Source of the DNA: Mesorhizobium sp. NZP2298
Lineage (GTDB): Bacteria > Pseudomonadota > Alphaproteobacteria > Rhizobiales > Rhizobiaceae
Length of the DNA: 64,000 nt
Assembly (NCBI RefSeq): GCF_013170825.1
Contig: NZ_CP033365.1
Location: forward strand, 1,996,001 to 2,060,000
Reading direction: 5' to 3'
Part shown: positions 38,255-49,524 of the stretch, in pieces
Numbering within the stretch: position 1 is the first letter of the stretch
How the letters are laid out: every line of letters starts with the position of its first letter
Translations under genes and position numbers: made by a program
Notes under the pieces: model-generated
Databases searched by the model: none
What the model was told of the DNA's origin: nothing
The model's input: the letters and a program-made list of their open reading frames with translations, nothing else

Positions 38255-38731
38255 TCACTTGAGCGAGTGGATCAGCTGAAGCGAGGTCACAGCCACGGCG
38301 AGATTGACGCCGGTCTGCGCCTGGACGCTGAGCGGCTCCAGCATGAAGGCGCTGTCGAAGCCGCCAACCAGCAGATTGGCGCCGCCGCCGGTAACGACGC
38401 TCGCCTCGGCGTTGACTCCGTAATAGCTGCCGGCAAGATCGCCCGCATCGCGGTCGCGGGTTGCGGCAAAAACCGCCCAGACGAGCTGGCCCTGATGTGT
38501 CTGGCCGAGATCGACACCGATCTTGGAGATGACGCCGGTGTAAATCTCCGACGGTCCGTGATGATAGGGACGGAAGACGCAGGACACGCCCTTGTTGGAG
38601 GCGACGATATAGGCGGTGCCGCCGTCGATGGTGCAGTCGAGCGTGCCGAGCTGCAGCCTGCCGGCGCTGGCCGGGGCGGCAGCGAACACGGTCGTTGCAA
38701 GGGCAGCGGCGCAGACGAGTTTCTTGATCAT
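38255..38731 (-). CDS. DUF992 domain-containing secreted protein (paralogue 1)
   Basis: A 158-residue exported protein (signal peptide to about APASA) with the same DUF992 layout as its neighbour: LQLGTLDCTIDGGTAYIVASNKGVSCVF, YTGVISKIGVDLGQT, GGGANLLVGGFDSAFMLEPLSVQAQTGVNLAVAV. Conserved cysteines (LDC, VSC) probably form a disulfide. ATG 38731 follows AAGGA. Function unknown. Confidence 0.85.
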   Translation of the reverse strand: MIKKLVCAAALATTVFAAAPASAGRLQLGTLDCTIDGGTAYIVASNKGVSCVFRPYHHGPSEIYTGVISKIGVDLGQTHQGQLVWAVFAATRDRDAGDLAGSYYGVNAEASVVTGGGANLLVGGFDSAFMLEPLSVQAQTGVNLAVAVTSLQLIHSLK

Positions 38732-38936
38732 GGGAGGGTCCTTTCGCAAATCGCTTGGAAATAACGGCTTGAATGGCCAGACCGTTCCGCTGAAAACTTG
38801 GCGCGAACAAGGCAAGGGTTAACGGTCTGCCGCAGGGGTTAATGCACGGTTGCCGGATTGCGGGCGATCTTCAGCGCCGCGTGTCCTTTTGGACACGCGG
38901 GATGGCGCTTTAATATCGGATCCGTCTAAGTCGAGG

Positions 38937-39779
38937 TCAGCTGACCCGGGCGAGGCCATCCTTGGCCGGCTGATAGGTGGGGTCGAGGCGCACGGCCTCG
39001 CGATAGGATTTCGCCGCCTTGGCCTTGTCGCCGCGCCGCTCGTAGATCAGCGCCTGATTGGCCCAGGCCTCGGCGTTCTTGCCGTCGAGCTTGATGGCCA
39101 TGTTGAAGTCGGAGAAGGCATTGTCCTCGTCGCCCGTCGCCAGATAGGAGAGGCCACGGCCGTTGTAGGGCTCTGCCGCATCCGGCGCCAGCGAGATGGC
39201 GGTCGAGAAGTCCTCGATGGCGAATTTGTGCTGGCCCTGACTCTGATAGATCAGGCCGCGATTGTGGTAGGCGCGGGCGTCCGTCGTGTCGAGCTGGATC
39301 GCTTTCTGGAAGTCGTTGAAGGCATCCTGGGTCCGGCCCGCCTTGCGGTAGAGATTGCCGCGGCCGATATAGGCGGCATCATAACTGCCGTTGATCTGGA
39401 TCGATCGGTTGTAGTCGGCGAGAGCGGCTTCCTGGTTGCCGAGGAAGCGCTGGATGAGAGCCCGGTTGGAATAGGCCTGGTAGAAATTCGGGTTGAGTTG
39501 GATGGCCTGGTTGAAGTCCTTGAGCGCCGCCTGGTATTGGCCGCCGCGGCCATAGGCCGAACCACGGACGTTATAGCCTTCCGGATCCTGGGGATTGCGC
39601 TGGATCACCGCCGACAGCGAGGAGATATTCTCGCTCGATCCTTGCGCCTTGTCGATGTTGTTGAACTCGCCGGTCGGGCCCGATGTCTGGCAGCCGGCAA
39701 GCACCAATCCGGAAAGCAGGGCCGCTGTCAGGGCGAAACCACGCAATGCGGTCCCGCGCTCCACGCTCGTTGCGTTCAT
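38937..39779 (-). CDS. TPR-repeat lipoprotein
   Basis: A 280-residue envelope protein. The N-terminus is a lipoprotein signal (FALTAALLSGLVLAGC, lipidated Cys at 30). From about residue 60 there are roughly six tetratricopeptide repeats (for instance PEGYNVRGSAYGRGGQYQAALKDFNQAIQLNP and AEAWANQALIYERRGDKAKAAKSYREAVRLDP), which build a protein-binding solenoid. It resembles NlpI-type lipoproteins; the partner is unknown. Confidence 0.85.
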   Translation of the reverse strand: MNATSVERGTALRGFALTAALLSGLVLAGCQTSGPTGEFNNIDKAQGSSENISSLSAVIQRNPQDPEGYNVRGSAYGRGGQYQAALKDFNQAIQLNPNFYQAYSNRALIQRFLGNQEAALADYNRSIQINGSYDAAYIGRGNLYRKAGRTQDAFNDFQKAIQLDTTDARAYHNRGLIYQSQGQHKFAIEDFSTAISLAPDAAEPYNGRGLSYLATGDEDNAFSDFNMAIKLDGKNAEAWANQALIYERRGDKAKAAKSYREAVRLDPTYQPAKDGLARVS

Positions 39780-39899
39780 GTCTGCCCTGTCCTCACTTGC
39801 GCCGTCGTTCAGGTCCGGTTCCCCCCTCCGGGCCGGGTCACAATGTCATAAACTGTCAGAGCGTGATTTGTGCGCCCAGATGGGCGCGAGTCGCTCTAA

Positions 39900-39935
39900 A
39901 CAAAAAGGTGGCGGCGATTCCGCATCGCGCCACCT
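39900..39935 (-). terminator. Rho-independent terminator of rpsU
   Basis: On the minus strand a stem AGGTGGCG / CGCCACCT is followed by TTTTTGTTT, 37 bases after the rpsU stop. A second hairpin (GCGCCCagatGGGCGC, near 39870-39885) follows further downstream. Confidence 0.85.
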
Positions 39936-39971
39936 CAGTATCCTTCGAAAAGGACGAAATATTGGCGATAA

Positions 39972-40238
39972 TCAGCGCGGCGGACGCGCTGCACCAGCAG
40001 CACCACCGGCGGGAACGGGACGCGGGGTCATCGGCAGCAGGCCTTCGCGCTGAGCGCGCTTGCGAGCCAGCTTGCGGGCGCGGCGAACGGCCTCGGCCTT
40101 TTCACGGGCGCGCTTCTCGGAAGGCTTCTCGTAGTGACCGCGCATCTTCATTTCGCGGAAAATGCCTTCGCGCTGCATCTTCTTCTTGAGCGCGCGAAGC
40201 GCCTGATCAACGTTATTGTCGCGGACGAGTACCTGCAC
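39972..40238 (-). CDS. rpsU: 30S ribosomal protein S21
   Basis: S21 (88 residues here) joins the small subunit near the mRNA exit and anti-Shine-Dalgarno region. The N-terminus [25 protein letters not shown] and the following [24 protein letters not shown] are unmistakable. The start is GTG 40238, which gives the family's N-terminus and has ACAGGA about six bases upstream; a TTG two codons earlier is an unlikely alternative. The Ala/Gly/Pro-rich tail ([15 protein letters not shown]) is longer than in enteric S21, as usual in Rhizobiales. Confidence 0.95.
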   Translation of the reverse strand: MQVLVRDNNVDQALRALKKKMQREGIFREMKMRGHYEKPSEKRAREKAEAVRRARKLARKRAQREGLLPMTPRPVPAGGAAGAARPPR

Positions 40239-40414
40239 GGGCAATCCTGTCTTTCGGGTTTGATATCAACAGGCAAGCGGCCATAGCCACTAGCCTCCGC
40301 GGCGGTCGACACCACGAATTGTGGCGGCTGATAGCAGAATCAAGCCGCGCTGTCCACAGTCGAAATGCAGGACAACAGCCAAATTGCCACGGTAGGCGCG
40401 AGATAGGGCGCCGA

Positions 40415-40801
40415 CTACGCCGTGGCCAGGTGCAGCCGTTCGAAATCCTGGAAGAATTCGCCGTAGTCGCAGGTGATCTCCTCGCCGGCGGCAATGTCGC
40501 GCGTCGCGGTGGCGCCGCCATATTGCGAAAAATCGGTGTTCGGCGTCGCCGAATGGTTCATAAAGCGGCCATTGTCGACCTCATAGACCATGAAACCCGG
40601 CCGATCCGGGCTCGGATAGGCGTAGCGGTCGAGCAATTCCTTCAGAGGCTGGGGCGCGGCCTCGTATTTGTCCATCGGGATCAGCCGGTCGAAATCCGGG
40701 TCGAGCCGCCAAATCGAGGCGCCTTTCCGGATCGGCTCGGCGGCAAACATGCCGACGCCCTCGATTGCGCTCGCGGCGACATAGGTTCGGATCAGCATCA
40801 T
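40415..40801 (-). CDS. SET domain-containing protein
   Basis: A 128-residue single SET domain. The N-terminal piece reads VAASAIEGVGMFAAEPIRKGASIWRLDP (the usual GxGxFA opening), and the active-site pseudoknot is NGRFMNHSATPNTDF followed by AAGEEITCDYGEFF. SET proteins transfer methyl groups from SAM to protein lysines; free-standing bacterial ones have mostly unknown targets. Start ATG 40801 (MMLIRTYVAAS) is chosen over the TTG/ATG-like codons upstream, since it begins the fold. Confidence 0.85.
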   Translation of the reverse strand: MMLIRTYVAASAIEGVGMFAAEPIRKGASIWRLDPDFDRLIPMDKYEAAPQPLKELLDRYAYPSPDRPGFMVYEVDNGRFMNHSATPNTDFSQYGGATATRDIAAGEEITCDYGEFFQDFERLHLATA

Positions 40802-40912
40802 GGTTTCGGGACCCGTTTCGACACCAAAACGGAATCGCCAAATCACGCGGAAAAAGCAAGACCGGCTGCCTGCGTCAAAGCGGCGAACCGGCCTGTTGCC
40901 TGCAAAAAACCT

Positions 40913-41671
40913 TCACGTCCGGTTGATCGAGACGCCGCCATCGGCAAACAGCGCGGTTCCCGTGGTGAAGCTCGAGGCGTCGGAGGCGAGATAAAGCGCC
41001 GAACGGGCAATCTCCTCAGGCTGCGCCATGCGTTTCAAGGCATGGATGCCTTCGACGAAAGCGCGGGCCTCGGGTGTCGTCGTCGTCGCGCCTGGCGTGT
41101 CGGTGCCGCCCGGCAGCAAGGCGTTAACGCGCAGGCCTTTCGGGCCGTATTCGGCGGCCAGAACCTGTGTCAGGCCGATCAGGCCGGCCTTGGCTGCGGC
41201 GTAGGCGGCCATGCCCGGCATGCCGGCGGTGTAGCCGACAAAGCTCGAGGTGAAGATCAGCGAGCCGCCGCCGCGCTCCAGCATCGCCGGTATCTGGTAC
41301 TTCGCTCCGAGAAAGGCGCTGGTCAGGTTGATGTCCATCGTCTCGTGCCATGCCGCCGGCATCATGTCGGGCAGCGGCGCCATCAGGCCGACGGCGCCGG
41401 CATTGTTGAAGGCAATGTCCAGACCGCCGAAGCTTTCGACCGCCAGATCGACAAGAGCCTTCGCATAGGCTTCGTCCCTGACGTCGCCGGCAAGGGCGGC
41501 GGCCGTGCCCTCCGCATCCGATATCTCGGCGACCAGCGTGTCGAGCTCGGCTTGACGGCGGGCGGAGACGACAAGCTTCGCCCCTTCCTCGGCGAAGAGT
41601 TTCGCGGTGGCGCGGCCGATGCCGGAGCTGGCACCGGTGACGATGGCGATCTTGTTGGCGAGTGCGAGCAT
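40913..41671 (-). CDS. SDR family oxidoreductase
   Basis: A classical short-chain dehydrogenase of 252 residues. NAD(P) site TGASSGIGRA (13-22), NNAG motif in AFNNAGAVG, catalytic Ser in FTSSFVGY and YAAAKAG for Tyr/Lys, plus the C-terminal LFADGGVS. The residue after beta-2 (SARR) suggests NADP preference. Substrate unknown. Start ATG 41671 gives MLALANKIAIVTG; the longer open frame upstream is not supported. Confidence 0.9.
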   Translation of the reverse strand: MLALANKIAIVTGASSGIGRATAKLFAEEGAKLVVSARRQAELDTLVAEISDAEGTAAALAGDVRDEAYAKALVDLAVESFGGLDIAFNNAGAVGLMAPLPDMMPAAWHETMDINLTSAFLGAKYQIPAMLERGGGSLIFTSSFVGYTAGMPGMAAYAAAKAGLIGLTQVLAAEYGPKGLRVNALLPGGTDTPGATTTTPEARAFVEGIHALKRMAQPEEIARSALYLASDASSFTTGTALFADGGVSINRT

Positions 41672-41849
41672 CTTTTTGGCATCCCTGTTTCGTGCCGATC
41701 TTGCCGGCAATCGGGATGTTGATCGCAGCCTAGGGCGGCGCGAGCCACCCGATACCTGCGAAGGCATCGGCGAAGATTCTTGACGCCGGATGGACACCGG
41801 GCTACCAAGTCGCCATTCAACCTTGCGGGTGGACGCGCCACCCATTTCA

Positions 41850-42575
41850 ATGACCCCCCAAGACATAATGAGCAAGTTGCTGGCCCCCGGCTTCGAGGGC
41901 GACAGCGAGTTGACGTTCGCTCTTCAATCGGCATTTGAAAAAGGCTTTCCGCTCGAAAACCTTCGGCCGCTGCTGACGTCCGACAACCTTCATACGCAGG
42001 CCGCCGCCGCCTACTTGGTGGCCGAAATTAGCCCCAGCTTCAGCATGAATTGCGTTGTTGGGGAGATCGCCGATCTGCTCGACAGCGAAATTGTACGGAT
42101 CAGGTTCGACGCGATAGAGGCGCTGTTGGGCTGCACGACACCGGCCGATGGAGCCATTCTCGGCCGCGTGATGCTCAGGCTGGACGATGAGGTGTTCGGC
42201 GTCCGATGGAAGGTAGCGCAGTTCATCCGCCTTGCAGAGCGATGGCAGCTACGCCTGGCAGTGGAGAATGCCGCCGAACTCTGCCCAGATTCAGCATTCC
42301 CAATCCTGGCTAAGGCTCACGGCCAGTACCTCACCGCGACTACCACGACAGTGCGATGGTTGCTCGATCACCCGAACCCCCTCGTGCGGCGCTTTGGTGC
42401 GGCCGTCGCCGCCAGACCGCGCTCTGTGGTTGACGAGCAGTTCTTGGCGATGGCTGAAGCGTCGCATGACGTCGAAGTCAGGGAGATCGCGGCAGCCTCA
42501 TATCGTATCCAACTGACGCCGATCTATGCGGTTTGGTCTTCTACCTTGTCTAGAAAACGTGCCTCTTCCGCATAG
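41850..42575 (+). CDS. Hypothetical HEAT-like repeat protein
   Basis: A roughly 241-residue helical protein with repeated patterns reminiscent of HEAT repeats (LLTSDNLHTQAAAAYLVAEI, LLDSEIVRIRFDAIEALLGC, LDDEVFGVRWKVAQFIRLAE, LDHPNPLVRRFGAAVAARP), each of about 35-40 residues. Such solenoids bind other proteins. I do not recognise a specific family. Start uncertain: ATG 41850, ATG 41868 and ATG 41790 are possible and none has a strong ribosome site. Confidence 0.6.
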   Translation: MTPQDIMSKLLAPGFEGDSELTFALQSAFEKGFPLENLRPLLTSDNLHTQAAAAYLVAEISPSFSMNCVVGEIADLLDSEIVRIRFDAIEALLGCTTPADGAILGRVMLRLDDEVFGVRWKVAQFIRLAERWQLRLAVENAAELCPDSAFPILAKAHGQYLTATTTTVRWLLDHPNPLVRRFGAAVAARPRSVVDEQFLAMAEASHDVEVREIAAASYRIQLTPIYAVWSSTLSRKRASSA

Positions 42576-42755
42576 GTTCGTGCTTTGCATTGGTTGCGAC
42601 GCCCCCGGTCTTTTTCGGCGTGGCGCAAAACGGCAAGCGCCGTCGCAAACAGCGCAAGGGTGGAAGCGCTGTTTCGCTAGTGATACACCTCGCGCGCCGG
42701 GCCAAACAAAAGCCCGGCTGCAATCCGCGAGATCTGTTGGCGCGAGGCTGGGACG

Positions 42756-44009
42756 TTGAAAAAATATTCGGTATTCGCCATCGCCCGCGAGGCCATGCGC
42801 GGCCACAAGGGCTGGGAGGAACAATGGTCCTCGCCTGAGCCCAAGAAGGAATACGACGTCATCATCGTCGGCGCCGGCGGCCACGGCCTGGCCACCGCCT
42901 ATTACCTCGCCACGGTGCACGGCATCACCAATGTCGCGGTGCTGGAAAAGGGCTGGCTCGGCGGCGGCAATACCGGCCGCAACACCACCATCATCCGCTC
43001 CAACTATCTCTATGACGAGAGCGCCGGGATTTACGACCATGCGCTGAAGCTGTGGGATGGGCTTTCCCAGGAGCTCAACTACAACGTCATGTATTCGGCG
43101 CGGGGCGTCATGATGCTCGCCCACAATGTGCACGACATCCAGGTGCTGAAGCGCCATGTCCATGCCAACCGGCTGAACGGCATCGACAATGAGTGGCTGA
43201 CACCGGAGCAGGCGCAGGAATTCTGCCCGCCGCTCAACATCTCGAAGGACGCACGCTACCCGGTCGTCGGGGCTGCCCTGCAGCGCCGCGGCGGCACGGC
43301 GCGCCACGACGCCGTTGCCTGGGGCTATGCGCGCGGCGCCTCGGCGCGCGGCGTCCACATCATCCAGAATTGTGAGGTCACCGGCGTCAAGCGCGCGCCG
43401 AATGGCGCGGTCATGGGTGTCGACACGACGCGAGGCTTCATCGGCGCCAAGAAGGTCGGCGTGGTGGCCGCGGGCCATTCCTCGGTCATCATGAACATGG
43501 CCGGCGTGCGCATGCCGCTGGAAAGCTATCCGCTGCAGGCGCTGGTTTCCGAGCCGGTCAAGCCGGTCGTGCCTTGCGTGGTGATGTCGAACACGGTGCA
43601 CGCCTATATCTCGCAGTCCGACAAGGGCGAGCTGGTGATCGGCGCCGGCACCGACCAGTACGTCTCCTATTCGCAGACCGGCGGCCTGCACATCTTGCAG
43701 CACACGCTGGACGCCATCTGCGAGATGTTCCCGATCTTCACGCGCATGAAGATGCTGCGCTCCTGGGGCGGCATTGTCGACGTGACGCCCGACCGCTCGC
43801 CGATCCTGGCCAAGACGCCGGTGCCCGGCCTCTATGTCAATTGCGGCTGGGGCACGGGCGGCTTCAAGGCGACACCTGGTTCGGGCCATGTCTTTGCCCA
43901 CACCATCGCCAGGGACGATCCGCATCCGATCAACGCGCCCTTCACCATCGAACGCTTCCGCACTGGCCGGCTCATCGACGAGGCGGCTGCGGCGGCTGTG
44001 GCGCACTGA
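42756..44009 (+). CDS. soxB: Sarcosine oxidase subunit beta
   Basis: The FAD-binding catalytic subunit of heterotetrameric sarcosine oxidase, which oxidises N-methylglycine to glycine with transfer of the one-carbon unit to tetrahydrofolate. Seen: the N-terminal [17 protein letters not shown] typical of SoxB, the dinucleotide fold [18 protein letters not shown], and the flavin attachment neighbourhood [15 protein letters not shown]. Start is TTG 42756, required by family alignment and preceded by a GAGGCTGGGA site. Heads the operon soxB-unknown-soxD-soxA-soxG. Confidence 0.93.
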   Translation: MKKYSVFAIAREAMRGHKGWEEQWSSPEPKKEYDVIIVGAGGHGLATAYYLATVHGITNVAVLEKGWLGGGNTGRNTTIIRSNYLYDESAGIYDHALKLWDGLSQELNYNVMYSARGVMMLAHNVHDIQVLKRHVHANRLNGIDNEWLTPEQAQEFCPPLNISKDARYPVVGAALQRRGGTARHDAVAWGYARGASARGVHIIQNCEVTGVKRAPNGAVMGVDTTRGFIGAKKVGVVAAGHSSVIMNMAGVRMPLESYPLQALVSEPVKPVVPCVVMSNTVHAYISQSDKGELVIGAGTDQYVSYSQTGGLHILQHTLDAICEMFPIFTRMKMLRSWGGIVDVTPDRSPILAKTPVPGLYVNCGWGTGGFKATPGSGHVFAHTIARDDPHPINAPFTIERFRTGRLIDEAAAAAVAH

Positions 44010-44434
44010 TGATGATGGCCGAAATGGCTGTCGCGATGCCGCTGATGCTGGCGGGGGAACAGGGCATGTTCCATTTGCCGTCGGCGGAAGAGGTGCGGCT
44101 GCAGCCGATCACATGCGCAGGCAACGAGGCGGGATGGCCGTTTTCGGTTGATGAGGGAACGCTTGCCTGTGTGTGGAGCGCCGGCCAGAAAGTGGTGATG
44201 TTCTTTGAAGGCCGGCCGAAGGGCCTGGATGAAGACGAGGATTTCAAACCGCGTGGCGTCATCGTCACGACCGACCCGGTGCAACTGACGCTTGGCAACA
44301 TGGCCAACCGCGCCCTGTTCCGCAATTCCTCTGATGTCGAGGAGCGGCTGCGGCTTGTCGCGCCGTTCGTGACCATGGGCCAGAAGCTTTGTGACCAACC
44401 CCCCGGCGCCCGCGTCGGCCACGGCGAATTGTAG
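44009..44434 (+). CDS. Unknown protein embedded in the sarcosine oxidase operon
   Basis: A 141-residue acidic protein whose ATG overlaps the soxB stop by one base (TGATG) and which ends 11 bp before soxD, so it is clearly part of the operon. The N-terminus (MAEMAVAMPLMLAGEQG) is mildly hydrophobic; the rest is soluble and includes WPFSVDEGTLACVWSAGQKVVMFFEG and RPKGLDEDEDFKPRGVIVTT. I recognise no family. Position suggests a role with sarcosine oxidase, for instance assembly. Confidence 0.72.
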   Translation: MMMAEMAVAMPLMLAGEQGMFHLPSAEEVRLQPITCAGNEAGWPFSVDEGTLACVWSAGQKVVMFFEGRPKGLDEDEDFKPRGVIVTTDPVQLTLGNMANRALFRNSSDVEERLRLVAPFVTMGQKLCDQPPGARVGHGEL

Positions 44435-44445
44435 GAACGAACAGA

Positions 44446-44757
44446 ATGCTTCTCATCCGCTGCCCCTATTGCGAGGAAGAGCGCCCGGAACTCGAATTCC
44501 GCAACGCCGGCGAGGCGCATATAGCGCGCTCGGCCAACATTGCCGGCGAGAGCGACGACGACTTCGAGAAGTTCTTCTTCATCCGCTCGAACCCCAAGGG
44601 CATCATCTATGAGCGCTGGCGGCACATGCATGGCTGCGCGCGCTTCTTCAATGCCGTGCGCGACACCGTCACCGACAAGTTCCTCATGACTTACAAGGCC
44701 GGCGAACCCAAACCCGCCAAGCTGCCCAAAAACTCCAACGAAGTGGTTGCCAAATGA
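44446..44757 (+). CDS. soxD: Sarcosine oxidase subunit delta
   Basis: A 103-residue zinc-binding small subunit. CPYC near the N-terminus (Cys6, Cys9) and the later HMHGCARFFNAVRDT segment provide the usual metal ligands, and the family core RSNPKGIIYERWRH is present. Its last four bases overlap the soxA start (ATGA). Confidence 0.93.
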   Translation: MLLIRCPYCEEERPELEFRNAGEAHIARSANIAGESDDDFEKFFFIRSNPKGIIYERWRHMHGCARFFNAVRDTVTDKFLMTYKAGEPKPAKLPKNSNEVVAK

Positions 44758-47754
44758 GCGGCGCGTTCCGCATTCCGGGCGCCGGTCGCCTCAGCCAGGC
44801 CAAGACCGTGCGGTTCAGCTTCGACGGCCAGTCCCATACCGGCATCGAGGGGGATACGCTGGCGTCCGCACTGCTTGCCAATGGCGTGCATCTGGTCGGC
44901 CGCTCGTTCAAATATCACCGCCCGCGCGGCTTCCTGTCCGCCGGCGCTGAAGAGCCTAACGCGCTGGTGCAGATCGTACGGGACGATGCGCGCAAGACGC
45001 CGAATGTTCGCGCTACCGTCCAGGAACTCTATGACGGGCTCGCCGCCAACTCGCAGAACCGCTGGCCGTCGCTGTCCTTCGACGTCGGCGCGGTCAACGA
45101 TTTGGCGTCGCCGATGTTTTCGGCCGGCTTCTACTACAAGACCTTCATGTGGCCGAAAGCGGCCTGGAAGAGCCTTTACGAGCCCAAGATCCGCGAAGCC
45201 GCCGGCCTTGGTGTGTCTCCGGACAAGCCTGATCCCGACCATTATTCCTCGCGCTACGCGCATTGCGACGTGCTGGTGCTGGGCGGTGGTGCCGCCGGCA
45301 TCGCGGCGGCATTGGCCGCGGCCGAAACCGGCGTGCGCGTCATCCTCGCCGACGAGCAGGCTGAGTTCGGCGGCAGCCTGCGTTTCGAGACCGGCGCGAA
45401 GATCGACGGACAGAACGGTTTCGCCTGGGCTCAAGCGACGGTGGCGAAGCTCGCCGCCATGGACAATGTCCGCGTGCTCTCGCGCACGACGGCCTTTGGC
45501 TACTACGCGCAGAATTTCGTCGGCCTGGTCGAGCGCGTCAGCGATCATCTGAAGGCCCCCGGCCATGATCTGCCGCGTGAGCGGCTGTGGCAGGTGCGTG
45601 CCAAGCGTGTTGTACTGGCCTCGGGCGCCATCGAGCGCCACATGGTGTTCGCCAACAATGACCGGCCCGGCATCATGCTGGCGGGCGCGGCGCGGACCTT
45701 CCTCAACCAGTATGGCGTGGCGGTCGGCAGGAATGTCGGCGTCTACACCGCCAATGATTCCGCTTACGCGGCGGCGATCGACCTGAAGAAGGCCGGCGTC
45801 AATGTCGCGGCGATCGTCGATCTGCGCGACAACCCGACAGGCCCGGTGATCGACGAGGCGAGGGCGCTCGGCATCGAGATCAATTTCGGCCGCGCTGTGA
45901 TCCGCGCGGGCGGCAAATTGCGTGTATCCTCGATGACCGTACAGCCGAAGAATGGCGGCGGCGAACGTACCATTCCTGTCGACGCGATCCTGATGTCGGC
46001 CGGCTGGACGCCGTCGGTGCATCTGTTCTCGCAGTCGCGCGGCAAGGTCGCCTTCAACGACGAGACCAAGCGCTTCGTGCCGGGCACCTATGCGCAGGAC
46101 TGCGTCTCGGTCGGCGCCTGCAATGGCACCGACGGCCTCTCGGCAACGGTTGACGAGGCCTATGCGGCCGGCGCCAAGGCGGCCAGGGATGCCGGCGCGA
46201 AGGATTCCAGCGCCAAGGCGGGCAAGGGCACGAAGCCGAAGGTCGACGCCTCGGAAAGCTGGTCGCGCGGCATGCTGGGTGCGGCACCCGGCGCCGGCCC
46301 GGACACGACGGTCAAGGCGTTCGTCGATTTCCAGAACGACGTCACCGCCAAGGACATCCGCCAGGCGGTGCATGAAGGCATGCGCTCGATCGAGCACGTC
46401 AAGCGCTTCACCACCAACGGCATGGCGACCGACCAGGGCAAGACCTCCAACATGCATGGGCTTGCGATTGCCGCCGAGACGCTGGGCAAGCCGATCCCCG
46501 AAGTCGGCCTGACCACCTTCCGCGCGCCCTATACGCCGGTCACCTTCGGCGCGATCGTCAGCCATGCGCGCGGTCCGCTGTTCGACCCGACGCGCAGGAC
46601 GGCGACGCATCCGTGGGCCGAGGCGCAAGGTGCTGTGTTCGAGGATGTCGGCCAGTGGAAGCGTGCCTGGTATTTTCCCAGGGCCGGCGAGGACATGCAT
46701 GCGGCGGTCGACCGCGAGTGCGTCGCGGTTCGCACGACGGCGGGCCTGTTCGATGCCTCGACGCTCGGCAAGATCGAAGTGGTCGGGCCGGACGCGGCCA
46801 AATTCATGGAACTGCTCTACACCAATCCGTGGGAGAAGCTGGAGCCCGGCCGTTGCCGCTATGGCATCATGCTGCGCGAGGACGGCTTCATCTATGATGA
46901 CGGTGTCGTTGGCAGGCTGGCGCCTGACCGTTTCCATGTGACGACGACGACGGGCGGGGCGCCGCGCGTCATGAACCATATGGAAGACTATCTCCAGACA
47001 GAGTTCCCGCATCTGAATGTCTGGCTGACCTCGATCACCGAGCAGTGGGCTGTCATCGCGGTGCAGGGTCCCAAGTCGCGCGACATCATCGCGCCGCTGG
47101 TCGAAGGCATCGACATGTCGGATGAGGCGCTGCCGCATATGTCGGTGCGCGAAGGCAGGATCTGCGGTGTGCCGACAAGGCTGTTCCGCATGTCGTTCAC
47201 CGGCGAGCGCGGCTTCGAGGTCAACGTGCCGGCCGACTACGGCCAGGCCGTGTGGGAAGCGCTGTGGGCCGAGGGCCAGAAACATGGCGCTGCCGCCTAC
47301 GGGACCGAGGCGATGCACGTTCTGCGCGCCGAAAAGGGCTACATCATCGTCGGCCAGGATACGGACGGCACGGTGACGCCGAACGATGCCGGTCTTGACT
47401 GGGCGGTCGGCAAGAAGAAGGCCGATTTCGTCGGCATCAGGGGCATGGCGCGGCCGGATCTGGTCGCCAAGGGGCGCAAGCAGCTGGTCGGCCTGAAAAC
47501 CAAGGACCCGAAGGTGGTGCTGGAGGAAGGCGCACAGATCGTCGAGGATCCCAAGCAGGCGATCCCGATGAAGATGATCGGCCATGTCACCTCCAGCTAC
47601 TGGTCGCAGAATTGCGGCCGCTCGATCGCGCTGGCGCTGGTCGCCGGCGGCCGCGACCGGATGGGCGACACCCTCTATGTGCCGATGCCGAACGGGGTGA
47701 TCGAAGTGGAGGTTACCGGCATGGTGTTCTTCGACGAGACGGGAGGCCGCCTCA

Positions 47755-47762
<8 letters not shown>
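44754..47762 (+). CDS. soxA: Sarcosine oxidase subunit alpha
   Basis: The 1002-residue subunit binds NAD+ and tetrahydrofolate. Domains: an N-terminal 2Fe-2S-ferredoxin-like fold (FDGQSHTGIEGDTLASALLANGVHLVGRSFKYHRPRG), an FAD/NAD(P) oxidoreductase region starting VLVLGGGAAGIAAALAAAETG (about residue 172), and from about residue 600 a GcvT-type aminomethyltransferase domain (RAWYFPRAGEDMHAAVDRECVAVRTTAGLFDASTLGKIEVVGPDA). It overlaps soxD at its start and soxG at its end, so the operon is tightly coupled. Confidence 0.95.
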
Positions 47763-48628
<866 letters not shown>

Positions 48629-48705
48629 TTTTCAGCAATTTGGTCGAAAGGCATCTTCCCAAGGCATCGTCAGTTGAGATATTCAAAGCGCTTTGGAGAG
48701 GAAAA

Positions 48706-49491
48706 ATGCCGATAAAAGCTGTCGTCTGGGGCGAGAACGTCCATGAGCAGACCAATGCCGCCGTGCGCGACCTCTATCCCCTGACCATGCATGGCACGAT
48801 TGCCGCGGCGCTCAACCAGGACCAGGGCATCGAGGCCACCACCGCAACTCTGCAGGAACCCGAACACGGTTTGAACGAGAAGCGCCTCGCCGCCACCGAT
48901 GTGCTTTTGTGGTGGGGGCATGCCGCGCATGGCGAGGTCAAGGACGAGATCGTCGAGCGGGTGCAGAAGCGGGTCTGGGAAGGGATGGGGCTGATCGTGC
49001 TGCATTCCGGCCATTACTCGAAGATCTTCAAGCGGCTGATGGGCACGCCCTGTTCGCTGAAATGGCGCGAGGCGGGCGAACGCGAGCGCGTCTGGGCGAT
49101 CAATCGCGGCCACCCGATCGCGCAAGGCATCGGCGAATGCCTGGAGATCGGCGAAACGGAAATGTATGGCGAGCCGTTCGCGGTGCCGGAGCCGCTGGAG
49201 ACGGTGTTCATCTCCTGGTACGAGGGCGGCGAGGTGTTCCGGTCCGGGCTGACCTATCAGCGCGGCGCGGGCCGCATCTTCTATTTCTCGCCCGGCCACG
49301 AGACCTATCCGATCTATCACAATGAGGGCGTGCAGCAGGTGCTGCGTAATGCGGTGCACTGGGCGCACAATCCGGCGCCCGCATGGTCGGGCATCACCAA
49401 TGCGCCCAACGTGCCGACGGACAAGGCCAAGGAGAAGATCGAGCAGAAGGGCCTGCGCCTGCATGCCGATGGCGACAAGGGTCTGAGTTAA
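48706..49491 (+). CDS. thuA: ThuA family protein (trehalose utilisation)
   Basis: A 261-residue ThuA-type protein with a class I amidotransferase-like fold ([13 protein letters not shown] at the start, then [36 protein letters not shown] and [14 protein letters not shown]). It closely follows the Sinorhizobium meliloti ThuA as I recall it, where thuAB act in catabolism of trehalose and related disaccharides. ATG 48706 follows GAGAGGAAAA. The transport genes that accompany thuAB in Sinorhizobium are not in this window. Confidence 0.85.
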   Translation: MPIKAVVWGENVHEQTNAAVRDLYPLTMHGTIAAALNQDQGIEATTATLQEPEHGLNEKRLAATDVLLWWGHAAHGEVKDEIVERVQKRVWEGMGLIVLHSGHYSKIFKRLMGTPCSLKWREAGERERVWAINRGHPIAQGIGECLEIGETEMYGEPFAVPEPLETVFISWYEGGEVFRSGLTYQRGAGRIFYFSPGHETYPIYHNEGVQQVLRNAVHWAHNPAPAWSGITNAPNVPTDKAKEKIEQKGLRLHADGDKGLS

Positions 49492-49514
49492 TGGGGGGCC
49501 TGAGTTAATGGGGG
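49483..49514 (+). repeat. Tandem 17-bp duplication at the thuA stop
   Basis: CTGAGTTAATGGGGG occurs twice with a 17-bp period (49483-49497 and 49500-49514). The first copy contains the thuA stop codon. It lengthens the thuA-thuB gap and changes ribosome-site spacing; probably a recent slip duplication. Confidence 0.7.
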
Positions 49515-49524
49515 ACCTGATCTG

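Noticed and set aside
42590..42838. A small plus-strand frame just before and over the soxB start
   Set aside because: It overlaps the soxB start in another frame, lacks a ribosome site and is Arg/Lys-rich without similarity.
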